In this document: piece after piece, positions 25,560 through 35,444 of the stretch
How the letters are laid out: each line of letters opens with the position of its first letter
Numbering within the stretch: the stretch's first letter is position 1
Origin: JACPPO01 sp965262505
GTDB taxonomy: Bacteria > Acidobacteriota > Vicinamibacteria > Vicinamibacterales > UBA2999
Assembly: GCA_965262505.1 (NCBI GenBank)
Contig: CBDHFM010000030.1
Span: forward strand, 372,001-436,000
Length of the DNA stretch: 64,000 bases
Reading direction: 5' to 3'
Program-made: the position numbers and the translations under genes
Notes under the pieces: model-generated
Told to the model about the DNA's origin: nothing
What the model saw: the letters and a program-made list of their open reading frames with translations, nothing else
The model's database searches: none

Positions 25560-26779
25560 AGGCGCTCTCTGGCGATCCGGCGGCCAGGGAACGCAGGAAG
25601 CGGCGTGAGGGCGGCCTCGCGGAACACCACGCCTGCCGGACGCAGCGCTTCAACGACGCCTTCGCGGGTGATCGTGACGAGCGCGACGCGGAAGGGCTTC
25701 AGGACCGGATCGACCAGCGGCGCGCCAACGAGGTTGCCCGCGGCGTGGGTGCCCATGACGGCCCCCGTCTTTCCGACGAACACGGTGACCGCCGGCATCA
25801 GGCCTGGCAACACGACGATGCCGCTGAGGGCACGCGGCGGAAAGACGGGGCGGGTGCCGGTCGACCTCTGCCAGCGCTGGTTGCCGTTCCCGCGGTTCAC
25901 CGCCCGGATCATGTTGTCGAGCGACGCGAAGTACACGACCTCTCCGTCAGCCGCGGCGCCGATGACGTCGCCTCCGTTCCGCCACTTCCACGCCAGCGCC
26001 CCGTCGTCGGCGTCGAGGGCGTAGAAGAAATTGTCGGTCGAGCCCACGAAGACGCGGTCGCGCGCGACCGCCGGTTCGCTGAGCGTCCCCGGGAGTGTCT
26101 GCTCCCAGAGCGGCTCGCCGCGTTCCAGTCCCAGCGCCACGACGCGGCCGTCCGTCAGCGTGAAGTAGAGCGCGTTCTCGCCGCCGGGTGCGGCGCGGTT
26201 CGTCGACGGCGCGCCAACAGCGCGGCGCCACATGAGAACGCCGTCGGAGGCGCGGTACGCCAACACCTCGCCGGGGTCGACGATCGCGATGAGCCACCCG
26301 CTGTCCCAGACGAGCGGTGCCGTGACTGCGGTATCGATCGGAACGGACCAGAGATCGTCACCAGTGGCTGCGTCCAGCGCGCGAATCAGGCCGCTGCTGA
26401 CGACAAAGAGGCTCGCGTGGCCGATGACGACCGGAGAGGCGATATCGACCCTGCGGGTCCACTCCAGGAGACCGGTCTCGCGGTTGAGCGCGACGAGCAG
26501 ACTCTGGCGAAGTGGAATGTAGATGCGTTCCTGGTCCATCGCGCCGGGCGCTGACGGCACAATGGGGAGGGTGAGGGCCCACGCCTGCTCCGTCGGCAGC
26601 AGCGGAGCGGGCGCGGGCTCGGCATCGCGCCACATGCGCACGATCGCTTCGCGCCGCTTCTCCGCGGTGACGGCCGCGCCCTGCCGCGCTTCAGGGCAGG
26701 CGCCCCAAGTGATGACGAGCCCGCTGGTGGCCAGGACACCGAAAGCGCAACATCTCGTGGCTCGGGCGATGCGCACCAC
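25553..26779 (-). CDS. PQQ-like beta-propeller repeat protein (BamB-like)
   Basis: 408 residues with an exported N-terminus. Repeats of the form ALDAATGDDLWSV, AYRASDGVLMWRR, ALGLERGEPLWEQ, ALDADDGALAWKW and AVNRGNGNQRWQR are the W-motif blades of an eight-bladed propeller. A Cys in TWGAC near residue 28 could be a lipobox but is not typical. It may be a BamB-like component of the outer-membrane assembly machine or an unrelated propeller; no bam gene is nearby. Divergent from guaA. Confidence 0.75.
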   Translation of the reverse strand: MVRIARATRCCAFGVLATSGLVITWGACPEARQGAAVTAEKRREAIVRMWRDAEPAPAPLLPTEQAWALTLPIVPSAPGAMDQERIYIPLRQSLLVALNRETGLLEWTRRVDIASPVVIGHASLFVVSSGLIRALDAATGDDLWSVPIDTAVTAPLVWDSGWLIAIVDPGEVLAYRASDGVLMWRRAVGAPSTNRAAPGGENALYFTLTDGRVVALGLERGEPLWEQTLPGTLSEPAVARDRVFVGSTDNFFYALDADDGALAWKWRNGGDVIGAAADGEVVYFASLDNMIRAVNRGNGNQRWQRSTGTRPVFPPRALSGIVVLPGLMPAVTVFVGKTGAVMGTHAAGNLVGAPLVDPVLKPFRVALVTITREGVVEALRPAGVVFREAALTPLPAFPGRRIARERLQ

Positions 26780-26781
26780 GA

Positions 26782-26787
26782 TATAAT
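26782..26787 (+). promoter_or_regulatory. possible -10 element for guaA
   Basis: TATAAT, an exact consensus hexamer, stands alone in GC-rich DNA 53 bases before GTG 26841, between the divergent propeller and guaA starts. No good -35 is seen at the right distance. Confidence 0.35.
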
Positions 26788-26840
26788 AGCGCGCAACGCC
26801 GATTTTGTACGTCGCCCGTCGTGGTTCGAGTACTTCCTCA

Positions 26841-28391
26841 GTGTCCCATCAAACCGTTCTCGTTCTGGATTTCGGCTCGCAGTACACGCAATTGATCGCT
26901 CGTCGTCTCCGCGAGCTGTCGGTGTACTCCGAGGTGGTGCCGTTCAACACGCCGTTCGAGATGCTGCGCGCGAAGAGCCCCAGTGGAATCATCCTCTCCG
27001 GTGGGCCCGCAAGCGTGACGGAGAAGGGCGCGCCCAGGTGTGCGCCGCAGATCTTCGACCTCGGCATTCCGGTGCTTGGCATCTGCTACGGCATGCAGCT
27101 GATGACCGATCTGCTGGGCGGTGCAGTGCGTCGTTCCGGTCACCGCGAGTTCGGTTATGCGGTGGTGCGCGTGGCGGGCGACGGGGACGGCCGGTCCCGG
27201 CTCTTTCAGCAGGTGCCCGCTGAGTTGCGCGTCTGGGCGAGCCACGGAGATCATGTGGCGTCGGTGCCGCCGGGATTTTCCGTGGCGGCGACGAGCACAA
27301 CCGTGCCCATCGCGGCCATGGAAGCGCCCGATCGGTCGCTCTACGGGCTGCTGTTTCATCCCGAGGTCGCGCACACGGACCACGGGACCGACATTTTGCG
27401 CAACTTTGCCTCCCGCGTGTGTGGCTGCGCGGGCGACTGGACGATTGCCTCGTTCATCGAGGAGGCGACCCTGCGCATCCGGCAGCAGGTCGGAGACGGC
27501 AAAGTGGTCGGCGGATTGTCCGGCGGCGTCGACTCGACGGTGGCCGCGTTGCTCATGCACCGCGCCATCGGCGATCGGCTGACCTGTATCTTCGTCGACA
27601 ACGGGCTTCTGCGTCACGAGGAAGCGAGCCAGATCCGCACGCGCTTTGCGGAGAAGATGCAGCTGCCGCTGGATTGTGTGGACGCGTCCGATCTCTTTCT
27701 CGAGCGGCTGGCGGGCGTGACGGATCCGGAACAGAAGCGGAAGATCATCGGCGGAACTTTCATCGATGTCTTCGAGCAACGGGCGGAAGAGCTCGGCGGG
27801 TTCGGTTTTCTGGGCCAGGGGACGCTGTATCCGGACGTCATCGAATCGGCTTCCGTGCTCGGTCCCTCAGTGGTGATCAAGAGCCACCACAATGTGGGCG
27901 GGCTACCGGAGCGGATGCACTTCAAGCTCGTCGAGCCGCTGCGGGATCTCTTCAAGGACGAAGTCCGACGGGTCGGCCGCGACCTCGGCCTCGACCAGGA
28001 GTTCGTCGTCCGGCAACCGTTCCCGGGTCCTGGGCTGGCGGTTCGGGTGGTCGGTGACGTCACGCGCGCGCGGCTCAAGCTGCTGCGGCTGGCCGACAAG
28101 ATCGTCGCGGAGGAAATCCGGAATGCCGCTTGGTATGAGCGCCTCTGGCAGAGCTTCGCGGTGCTGTTGCCTGTCCGGAGCGTCGGCGTGATGGGCGACT
28201 CGCGCACCTACGAATATACGGTGGCGATCCGTGCCGTCGAAAGCCTCGATGGCATGACGGCCGACTGGGCGCGGCTGCCTCACGAGCTCCTTGCCGCGAT
28301 CTCTTCGCGGATCGTCAATGAAGTCCGGGGCATCAATCGAGTCGTCTACGACATCTCGTCGAAGCCTCCGTCAACCATCGAGTGGGAATAG
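26841..28391 (+). CDS. guaA: GMP synthase (glutamine-hydrolysing)
   Basis: 516 residues from GTG 26841 (an in-frame TTG at 26805 is the other option). Amidates XMP to GMP. Class I glutamine amidotransferase domain first: LDFGSQYTQLIARR, nucleophile Cys in LGICYGMQ, and FHPEV with its His. The ATP pyrophosphatase domain follows with the P-loop GGLSGGVDSTVAA, then the dimerisation domain ending RVVYDISSKPPSTIEWE. Full length and intact. dnaE follows after 3 bases. Confidence 0.97.
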   Translation: MSHQTVLVLDFGSQYTQLIARRLRELSVYSEVVPFNTPFEMLRAKSPSGIILSGGPASVTEKGAPRCAPQIFDLGIPVLGICYGMQLMTDLLGGAVRRSGHREFGYAVVRVAGDGDGRSRLFQQVPAELRVWASHGDHVASVPPGFSVAATSTTVPIAAMEAPDRSLYGLLFHPEVAHTDHGTDILRNFASRVCGCAGDWTIASFIEEATLRIRQQVGDGKVVGGLSGGVDSTVAALLMHRAIGDRLTCIFVDNGLLRHEEASQIRTRFAEKMQLPLDCVDASDLFLERLAGVTDPEQKRKIIGGTFIDVFEQRAEELGGFGFLGQGTLYPDVIESASVLGPSVVIKSHHNVGGLPERMHFKLVEPLRDLFKDEVRRVGRDLGLDQEFVVRQPFPGPGLAVRVVGDVTRARLKLLRLADKIVAEEIRNAAWYERLWQSFAVLLPVRSVGVMGDSRTYEYTVAIRAVESLDGMTADWARLPHELLAAISSRIVNEVRGINRVVYDISSKPPSTIEWE

Positions 28392-28394
28392 GAC

Positions 28395-31300
28395 GTGGAA
28401 GAGTTCGTTCATCTCCACCTGCACACTGAGTTCTCTCTTCTCGACGGCGCGTGCCGCATCGACGAGTTGCTGGACGAGGCGGTCAAGTTGAAGATGCCGG
28501 CGCTCGCCGTGACCGAGCACGGCAATCTCTTCTCATCCGTCGTCTTTCACGATCACGCGCGCGATCGCGGCCTGAAGCCGATCCTTGGCTGCGAGGTGTA
28601 CGTCGCGTCGGGGAGCCGGCTCCAGAAGACGGGCCCGCAGAGCGAGACGAATCATTTGGTGCTGCTCGCGGAGACGGACCAGGGGTACAAGAACCTGATC
28701 AAGCTCGTGTCCGCCGGCTACACGGAGGGGTTCTACTACCGGCCGCGGATTGACAAGGACCTGCTCGCGCAGCACTCAGAGGGGCTGATCGGCCTGAGTA
28801 GCTGTCTGAAGGGCGAGGTGGCAAGCGCGCTGAGAGTAGAACAGGCGCGTCCCGCGCTCGAGGCGGCCGCGCGACTGCGCGACATTCTCGGCCCCAAGAA
28901 TTTCTTTCTGGAGATGCAGTACCAGGGAATCGAGGATCAGAAGATCGTCAATCGCGGCATCCTGCCGCTGGCGCGCGAACTCAATCTTCCGCTCGTGGCC
29001 ACGAACGACGTGCACTACCTCCGCCAGGGCGACTCGCAGCCGCACGACGTGCTGCTCTGCATCGGCACGGGCAAGACCGTGAACGACGCGCAGCGCCTGC
29101 GCTACCACGGCGATCAGTTCTTTCTGAAGACCGCGGAGCAGATGACGGCGGTGTTTGGCGACCACCCGGAGGCGCTCAGGAACACGCTGCTCGTCGCGGA
29201 GCGCTGCGACGTCACTATCCCGAAAGGGCAGAACCATCTGCCCTCCTTCGGCGTGCCGGATGGCTTTGCGCTGGACCAGTATTTCGAGCACGTCGCACGG
29301 AAGGGATTCGAGGAGCGGCTGACGCGGCTCCGGCAACTCGAGGCGGCGGGGCGGCTACGCCACACGATCGACGAGTACGCGCGTCGGCTCGAGTACGAGC
29401 TCGCGATGATCGAGGAGATGGGGTACGCGGGGTACTTCCTCATCGTCTGGGACTTCATCCGCTACGCACGCGAGGAAGGCATTCCGGTCGGCCCCGGCCG
29501 GGGCTCCGCGGCCGGATCGCTCGTTGCCTGGTCGATGCGCATTACAGACGTCGACCCGCTCGACTTCGATCTGATTTTCGAGCGCTTTCTGAACCCCGAG
29601 CGCGTGTCGCTCCCGGACATCGACGTCGATTTCTGCGAGCGGCGCCGCGGAGAGGTCATCGACTACGTCACTCGGAAATACGGCCGTGAAAACGTGGCCC
29701 AGATCATCACGTTCGGAACCATGAGAGCGAAGGCGGTGGTGCGCGACGTGGGCCGTGCGCTGGACATCCCGTACGCCGACGTCGACCGGATTGCCAAGCA
29801 GATTCCGGCGGCGCTCGACATGACGCTCGACAAAGCACTGGCGGAGAACCCGGCGCTGAAGGACATGGCGGCGAAGGACTCGAAGGTCAAGGAGGTTCTC
29901 GACATCGGCCGGCGTCTCGAGGGGATGTCGCGGCATGCGTCCGTGCACGCCGCGGGCGTCGTCATTGCGCCGGGCCCGGTTACCGACTACGCGCCGCTCT
30001 ACAAGGGGGCGCGCGACGAAATCACGACGCAGTGGAACATGAAAGAGATCGAGCGCGTCGGCCTCCTGAAGATGGACTTCCTGGGCCTCAGCACGCTCAC
30101 GCTGATTCGCGACGCGCTCACCGAGATCAAGCGAACGGAAGACGTCGAGATCGACATTGACAGCGTGCCGCTGGACGACGGGAAGACGTTCAAGCTGTTC
30201 GGCGAGGGCCAGACGTTCGGTATTTTCCAGTTCGAGAGCTCGGGGATGCGCGAGCTGCTGCGGAAGGCACGGCCAGAGCGCATCGACGACCTCATAGCGC
30301 TGAACGCGCTCTATCGTCCCGGCCCCCTCAGAAGCGGCATGGTGGACGATTACATCGCGCGCAAGCAGGGGAAGACCAAAATCAAGTACGAGCTGCCGCA
30401 GCTCGAGCCGATCCTGTCGGAGACGTATGGCGTCATCGCGTACCAGGAGCAGGTGATGCGCATTACGCAATCGCTGGCGGGCTTCACGATGGGCCAGGCG
30501 GACGTCCTTCGCAAGGCGATGGGCAAGAAGGACGCGCGCGCGATGGCCAAGCAGCGCGAGGCCTTTGTGGGAGGCGCCAGGAAGAACGACATCAGTGAAA
30601 AGAAGGCGACGAAGATCTTCGAGTTGATCGAGTACTTCGCCGGATACGGGTTCCCGAAAGCGCACTCGACGGCCTACGCGTTGCTGGCGTACCAGACCGC
30701 GTATCTCAAGGCGAACTATCCCTGGCACTTCGCCGCGGCGCTGCTCACGATCGAGGCGCAGAATACCGACAAGCTTGCGGTGTATCTGAGCGAATCACGG
30801 GAGCGTGGCATCCCGGTGCTGCCTCCCGACATCAACGAAAGCGCGTTGAACTTTTCGGTGGAGCACGGCAAGGGCGTCCGGTTCGGGCTCACCGCCATCA
30901 AGGGCCTGGGCGAAGGCGCCGTCAGGGCGATCATGGCCGCTCGCGCGCAGCTTGGCGGACGGGTTCCGTCGCTGCACGCGCTCTGCGAGATCGTCGATCT
31001 TCGCATCGCCAACAAGCGGGTCTTTGAGGCGCTCGTCAAGGCGGGGGCTGCCGATTTACTGGCTGGCGGGGGCGGACGTGAGGGGCGCGCGCGCCAGTTC
31101 GCCGCCATCGACGCCGCCTGCGAGCACGGGATCCGCACACAGCGCGACAGGGACCTCGGCCAGACGCAGTTGTTCGGCAGCGATGACAGCGAGGCCGGGA
31201 TCTCTGGCCTCACGTCACTGCCAGCCGCGGTCGCCTGGACGGAGATCGAGCAACTCCAGCACGAGAAAGATGCGCTCGGTCTCTACTGGTCGGGCCACCC

Positions 31301-31958
31301 GATGGACAGCTACGCCGACGCCCTCCGCGCCTATGGCGCGAAGTCAACCGGCGATTTCAACGCCCGAAGGTCGGTCGACGAAGACCTTCCATCCGCGAAT
31401 GGGGCCGGGAACGGTAACGGGGATGGAAGCGGGGGCGGCAGTCGGCCTCGGACGTCGGAGGACATCTCCATCGGCGGCATCGTGTCTGGACTCCGACCGC
31501 TCAAGACCCGCAAGGGCGACCGCATGTGTGTCATCACGCTCGATGACGCCCAGGGAAGCGTGGAGGTGGTGGTCTTCCCGGAGGCGTACAAGCAGTACGG
31601 CCACCTGGCGGGAGAGGGTCAGATGGTACTGGTCAAGGGCAGGCTGGAGCGGGACGACGAATCGACACGTATCCTGGCGTCGGAGATCGCGCCGATCGCG
31701 ATCGTGACGGAGCGCCTGGCATCGTCGGTCGCGATTACGCTCTCGGCGCCACCGCACGATCGTGACACGTTCATGCGGTTGTGGGACGTGCTGCTGCAGC
31801 ACAAAGGTGATCGGCGAGTGGCGATCGAGCTGCGCGAATCGGACCGACGCCTGCGCGTGAAGATTGACCTGAACGCACAGATCCGCGTCCGGCCTTCCGA
31901 ACGGCTCGTCTCCGACGTGGAGAAGATTTGCGGCACGGGCTCGGTCACCTTGCGATGA
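28395..31958 (+). CDS. dnaE: DNA polymerase III alpha subunit
   Basis: 1187 residues from GTG 28395. PHP domain at the N-terminus (HLHLHTEFSLLDGACRIDE, TEHGNLFSS); polymerase core with GRGSAAGSLVAWSM, the PDIDVDFCERRR acidic pair and GPLRSGMVDDYIARK; tandem HhH; then an OB domain (ISIGGIVSGLRPLKTRKGD) and a C-terminal tau-binding region. Replicative polymerase. A Gly/Asn-rich linker (about residues 1006-1017) joins the HhH and OB parts. Tightly linked to guaA upstream. Confidence 0.97.
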   Translation: MEEFVHLHLHTEFSLLDGACRIDELLDEAVKLKMPALAVTEHGNLFSSVVFHDHARDRGLKPILGCEVYVASGSRLQKTGPQSETNHLVLLAETDQGYKNLIKLVSAGYTEGFYYRPRIDKDLLAQHSEGLIGLSSCLKGEVASALRVEQARPALEAAARLRDILGPKNFFLEMQYQGIEDQKIVNRGILPLARELNLPLVATNDVHYLRQGDSQPHDVLLCIGTGKTVNDAQRLRYHGDQFFLKTAEQMTAVFGDHPEALRNTLLVAERCDVTIPKGQNHLPSFGVPDGFALDQYFEHVARKGFEERLTRLRQLEAAGRLRHTIDEYARRLEYELAMIEEMGYAGYFLIVWDFIRYAREEGIPVGPGRGSAAGSLVAWSMRITDVDPLDFDLIFERFLNPERVSLPDIDVDFCERRRGEVIDYVTRKYGRENVAQIITFGTMRAKAVVRDVGRALDIPYADVDRIAKQIPAALDMTLDKALAENPALKDMAAKDSKVKEVLDIGRRLEGMSRHASVHAAGVVIAPGPVTDYAPLYKGARDEITTQWNMKEIERVGLLKMDFLGLSTLTLIRDALTEIKRTEDVEIDIDSVPLDDGKTFKLFGEGQTFGIFQFESSGMRELLRKARPERIDDLIALNALYRPGPLRSGMVDDYIARKQGKTKIKYELPQLEPILSETYGVIAYQEQVMRITQSLAGFTMGQADVLRKAMGKKDARAMAKQREAFVGGARKNDISEKKATKIFELIEYFAGYGFPKAHSTAYALLAYQTAYLKANYPWHFAAALLTIEAQNTDKLAVYLSESRERGIPVLPPDINESALNFSVEHGKGVRFGLTAIKGLGEGAVRAIMAARAQLGGRVPSLHALCEIVDLRIANKRVFEALVKAGAADLLAGGGGREGRARQFAAIDAACEHGIRTQRDRDLGQTQLFGSDDSEAGISGLTSLPAAVAWTEIEQLQHEKDALGLYWSGHPMDSYADALRAYGAKSTGDFNARRSVDEDLPSANGAGNGNGDGSGGGSRPRTSEDISIGGIVSGLRPLKTRKGDRMCVITLDDAQGSVEVVVFPEAYKQYGHLAGEGQMVLVKGRLERDDESTRILASEIAPIAIVTERLASSVAITLSAPPHDRDTFMRLWDVLLQHKGDRRVAIELRESDRRLRVKIDLNAQIRVRPSERLVSDVEKICGTGSVTLR

Positions 31959-31974
31959 CTTCGCCCGGCTACAT

Positions 31975-32095
31975 CCCGAATCCCAATGACCAAATCCGAT
32001 CAAGTCCCAAACCCCAAGTCCCGAACCCCAACGGTGCGATTTGGGATGGCGCCTTTGGGTTTTGGGATTCGGGTCTTGGGATTTAAAGTGACCTA
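31975..32095. repeat. inverted minisatellite with C-run arm then G-run arm, upstream of accA
   Basis: A C-rich arm with runs at 32005, 32012, 32020 and 32026, and a G-rich arm with GGG at 32057, 32064, 32071 and 32078 separated by 4 bases. The two arms are roughly complementary. The G arm fits a G-quadruplex on the mRNA strand, 24 bases before the accA ATG. It is related to the run at 12029. It fills the 145 bp dnaE-accA gap. Confidence 0.7.
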
Positions 32096-32103
32096 CCCCG
32101 TCC

Positions 32104-33072
32104 ATGCCGCCTGACATACTCGAGTTCGAGGAGCCGATCGGTGTCCTGCTGAAGGAAGCCGAGGCGCTTTCCATGTTGCCGCGAACGGCCGAGCGCCAGC
32201 AGTCGATCGACAGCCTACACCGGCGAATCGAGTCGGTCCGGGCCGAGATCTACTCCAGGCTGACGCCGTGGCAACGTGTGCTGGTCGCGCGGCACCAGAA
32301 CCGTCCAACGGTGCTCGACTATGTCGACCGTCTGTTTACCGAGTTCACCGAAATCAGCGGGGATAGACGCTTCGCGGACGATCACGCCATCGTGGCCGGG
32401 TTTGCCCGCTACAAGGGGGAGCCGGTCCTGGTGGTGGGACACCACAAAGGGGGCGGGGGCGACACGAAGCAAAAAGTCTACCGCAACTTCGGGTACGCCA
32501 GGCCCGAAGGGTATCGGAAGGCGCTGCGCGCGATGAAGCTGGCGGAGAAGTTCAAGCGCCCGGTTGTCGCGTTCATCGACACACCGGCGGCGTATCCCGG
32601 CGTCGAGTCAGAGGAACGCGGTATCTCGGAGGCGATCGCGTTCAACCTGCGCGAGATGTCGGCCCTCGACGCGCCCATCGTGGTAGCTGTGCATGGTGAG
32701 GGCGGCAGCGGTGGTGCGCTGGGAATTGCGATCGGCGATCACATCCTGATGCACGAGTTCGCGATTTACAGCGTGATTCCGCCGGAAGGATGTGCTGCCA
32801 TCCTGTGGCGTGACTCCAATCGGAAAGTGGAGGCCGCCGAAGCGCTCAAGCTGACGGCACCCGATCTGCTGAGGGTCGGTGTCATAGATGAGATCGTGCC
32901 TGAGCCAACCGGTGGCGCGCACACGAACCACAACCTGGCCGCCGCCCTGCTCGATACAGCGCTGGAGCGCGCGTTGGTCTCAGTCTCGGTGATGGACTCG
33001 GCAACGCGTCTGGAGGCGCGATACCAGAAGTTTCGATCCATGGGCGCCCTGGCGATCAGCGAGCCGCAATAA
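32104..33072 (+). CDS. accA: acetyl-CoA carboxylase carboxyltransferase subunit alpha
   Basis: 322 residues. Forms malonyl-CoA for fatty acid synthesis with AccD. LEFEEPIGVLLKEAEAL opens the protein; RPTVLDYVDRLFTEFTEISGDR and HHKGGGGDTKQKVYRNFGYARPEGYRKA are family signatures, followed by AFIDTPAAYPGVESEERG and HGEGGSGGALGIAIGDHILM (oxyanion glycines). Full length. Followed by recJ after 2 bases. The leader contains a G-run repeat that could affect expression. Confidence 0.97.
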   Translation: MPPDILEFEEPIGVLLKEAEALSMLPRTAERQQSIDSLHRRIESVRAEIYSRLTPWQRVLVARHQNRPTVLDYVDRLFTEFTEISGDRRFADDHAIVAGFARYKGEPVLVVGHHKGGGGDTKQKVYRNFGYARPEGYRKALRAMKLAEKFKRPVVAFIDTPAAYPGVESEERGISEAIAFNLREMSALDAPIVVAVHGEGGSGGALGIAIGDHILMHEFAIYSVIPPEGCAAILWRDSNRKVEAAEALKLTAPDLLRVGVIDEIVPEPTGGAHTNHNLAAALLDTALERALVSVSVMDSATRLEARYQKFRSMGALAISEPQ

Positions 33073-33074
33073 CA

Positions 33075-34793
33075 ATGGTCGAGCGAATCTGGGAGGCCGT
33101 GCCGTGCGATGCTCAGCCGGTCGATATCCTGATGCGGGAGCTTGCCGTCTCGCCGATCATAGCGAGGCTGCTGTGCAGCCGCGGCCTAGGTGACCTCGAG
33201 CGCGCACGGCGGTTTCTCGCCCCGTCGCTGGACGATCTCCACGATCCGTTTCGGTTGACCGATATGGCGTTGGCCGTGGACCGGATCCTCGGCGCCATCG
33301 CTCGCCAGGAACGGATCGCCATCCACGGGGACTACGACGTGGACGGCGTCACGTCGACAGTGATTCTCCGTCGCGCGCTGGAACTGCTCGGCGCCGATGT
33401 CATCCACTTTATTCCGGAGCGGCTGCGCGATGGCTACGGTCTGCAGACGCCGGCGCTCGATCGCTTGCACGCGGACGGTGTGCGGCTAGTGATTTCGGTG
33501 GATTGCGGCATCCGAGCGGCTGACGCCGCGCGCCATGCCGCCTCGCTTGGGCTCGACCTGATCATCACGGACCATCATGAGCCGGACGACACGCTACCGC
33601 CGGCGCTGGCCGTGATCAACCCCAAGCGGCACGATTGCACCTATCCCGACAAGAATCTGGCGGGCGTTGGCGTGGCGTTCAAGCTGGTGCAGGCGCTGTG
33701 CCTCAAGTCGGGCCGTGCGAGTTGGTTGCCGGCGTTCGTCAAGATCGCGGCCATCGGGACGGTGGCGGATGTCGTGCCGCTGACCGGTGAAAACCGGGTG
33801 ATCGCGAAGCTAGGCCTCGGCATGCTCTCCAGGGGCCCACACAAGATCGGGTTGCGGTCGCTGCTTGACGTCTGCGGCCTGACCGGTAAGGAGATCGACA
33901 GCTATCACATCGGCTTCGTCGTCGGTCCGCGTATCAACGCCGCCGGCCGGATGAGCACGCCCGATATCGCCGCCCGGCTCCTGCTCGCCTGCGATGAGGC
34001 GATGGCCGACGAAGCCCGTGGCCTCGCCGAACAGCTCAACGCGGAGAACTTCCGGCGCCGGAAAGAAGAGGCCGCGATCGTCGCCGAGGCTAGGAAGGTG
34101 GTCGAGACCGACCTCGATGTTGGCTCGCGCTCGGTCATCGTCGTCGCTGGTGACGGCTGGCACCGCGGCGTGATAGGGATCGTCGCGTCCAAGCTGGTGG
34201 ATGCTTTTCACCGGCCGGCGATCGTGCTCTCGCAGGATGGCGATACTGCGTACGGGTCGTGCCGCAGTATTCCGTCCTTCAACATGCTCGCCGCGCTCGA
34301 GTCGAGCGCAGAACTGATGACGAAATTCGGGGGACATGAGCAGGCTGCCGGGCTGACGATCGAGTCCTCCCGTATCCGTGAGTTGCGGGCCAGGGTTAAC
34401 GAGTACGCGGATGGACGCCTGCAGCCGGACGACCTGCGTCCGCGCCTCCGGATCGACGGGTCGCTGACGTTTCGTTCGATTAGCGAGCAGGTGATATCCG
34501 ACCTCTCCGCGCTGGCGCCGTTCGGCACTGGAAACCCGCGCCCTATCTTCCGCTCCAGCAGCGTAGAGGTCGTCGATGGCCCTCGGTTGTTGAAGGAGCG
34601 CCACCTGAAGATGTCGTTTCGTCAGGAGGGCAGGGTGATACGCGGCATTGCCTGGCGCGCCGCCGAACGCGAGAGCTTCGTTGCCGCCCACCGCGCCGCC
34701 ATCGATGTCGCGTTCTCCCTTGAGCAGGACACCTGGAACGGCGAGCGTTACCTGCAGCTATCAGTTGCCGACTTCCGCGCGCCGGGAGGCTGA
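33075..34793 (+). CDS. recJ: single-stranded-DNA-specific exonuclease RecJ
   Basis: 572 residues. A 5'-3' exonuclease in recombination and base-excision repair. DHH-family metal-binding motifs are in order: IHGDYDVDGVTSTVIL, VISVDCGIRAAD, IITDHHEPDDTLP, and KIAAIGTVADVVPL. DHHA1 with the GGHEQAAG motif (FGGHEQAAGLTIE) and a C-terminal OB fold (SLTFRSISEQVISDL, FGTGNPRPIF) follow. Nothing unusual. Confidence 0.96.
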   Translation: MVERIWEAVPCDAQPVDILMRELAVSPIIARLLCSRGLGDLERARRFLAPSLDDLHDPFRLTDMALAVDRILGAIARQERIAIHGDYDVDGVTSTVILRRALELLGADVIHFIPERLRDGYGLQTPALDRLHADGVRLVISVDCGIRAADAARHAASLGLDLIITDHHEPDDTLPPALAVINPKRHDCTYPDKNLAGVGVAFKLVQALCLKSGRASWLPAFVKIAAIGTVADVVPLTGENRVIAKLGLGMLSRGPHKIGLRSLLDVCGLTGKEIDSYHIGFVVGPRINAAGRMSTPDIAARLLLACDEAMADEARGLAEQLNAENFRRRKEEAAIVAEARKVVETDLDVGSRSVIVVAGDGWHRGVIGIVASKLVDAFHRPAIVLSQDGDTAYGSCRSIPSFNMLAALESSAELMTKFGGHEQAAGLTIESSRIRELRARVNEYADGRLQPDDLRPRLRIDGSLTFRSISEQVISDLSALAPFGTGNPRPIFRSSSVEVVDGPRLLKERHLKMSFRQEGRVIRGIAWRAAERESFVAAHRAAIDVAFSLEQDTWNGERYLQLSVADFRAPGG

Positions 34794-35138
34794 CACGCGC
34801 ACGATCCCGCCACTCGAAGTACTGGGCACCTGGTGCTTCGTGCCTGATTGCTCTTGGTGCTCGGTCGTGCGGGCTGCTCGGTAACCAAACACTGCGTTTC
34901 ATAATTACGGTAACGTAACCGATGGTGAGGCGTCCTGCTCGAGCCGATTGGCTACGTGCTACCGGCGGAGATGAAGCACGCTATTATCGGCAGGTCGACG
35001 TGATCTGTCTGAGGTCCGAGTCAATTTGTGAAGCCGTCCGGTGCTCGGGGTCGCCGCCGGCCGGCGCCGGTCGCCGCCACACTCGTCGGCCCGCGGCGGC
35101 GGCCGCTCGCTGTATCGATCGCCGCAAGGGAAGCCCCG
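34794..35138. other. 345 bp gap between recJ and the acyl carrier protein
   Basis: No convincing gene. It contains one copy of a 26 bp repeat (34848-34873) and an AT-rich patch around 34893-34920 (CATAATTACGGTAACGTAACC) that could hold a promoter for the ACP-ligase operon. The frame just before the ACP start is open but has no coding character. Confidence 0.6.
34848..34873 (-). repeat. 26 bp repeat, left copy (inverted)
   Basis: On the minus strand it reads CCCGCACGACCGAGCACCAA, then GAGCAA. The same 26 bases with one change occur on the plus strand at 47451-47476. The copies lie at the two edges of the decaying polyketide region. Confidence 0.75.
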
Positions 35139-35444
35139 ATGTCTGACACCACCGACGGGTCTGTCGTCACGCCGGCGCAAACCCTTGAATACGTGAGGAA
35201 CGTCGCGCAGGCTGCCCTCGAGCTTCGGCCCGAGCAGGTCGCCCGAATCCACATGGAGACCTTGCTCGTCGACGGCCTCCAGCTCGACTCGCTGAAGCAG
35301 GTCGTGCTGATGACCAGCATCGAGGAGTCTTTCGGCTTCGAGTTTTCGCCTGACGATCTGGATCGAGTCCAGCGGTTCGAGACGGTGGGCGATCTCGTCG
35401 CGTTCGTGCGGGATCGCGCCACGGCGGCTCCCGTCTTGAAATGA
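35139..35444 (+). CDS. acyl carrier protein
   Basis: 101 residues from ATG 35139. The phosphopantetheine attachment site is S51 in LLVDGLQLDSLKQVVLMTSI, followed by EESFGFEFSPDDL, the acidic recognition helix and the last helix TVGDLVAFV. Its stop overlaps the ligase start (ATGA). It is the likely acceptor of the adenylated fatty acid made by the ligase, handing it to the polyketide synthase that followed. Confidence 0.9.
   Translation: MSDTTDGSVVTPAQTLEYVRNVAQAALELRPEQVARIHMETLLVDGLQLDSLKQVVLMTSIEESFGFEFSPDDLDRVQRFETVGDLVAFVRDRATAAPVLK

Noticed and set aside
29355..30728. 457-codon open frame on the minus strand opposite dnaE
   Set aside because: Antisense shadow of a strongly conserved polymerase gene.
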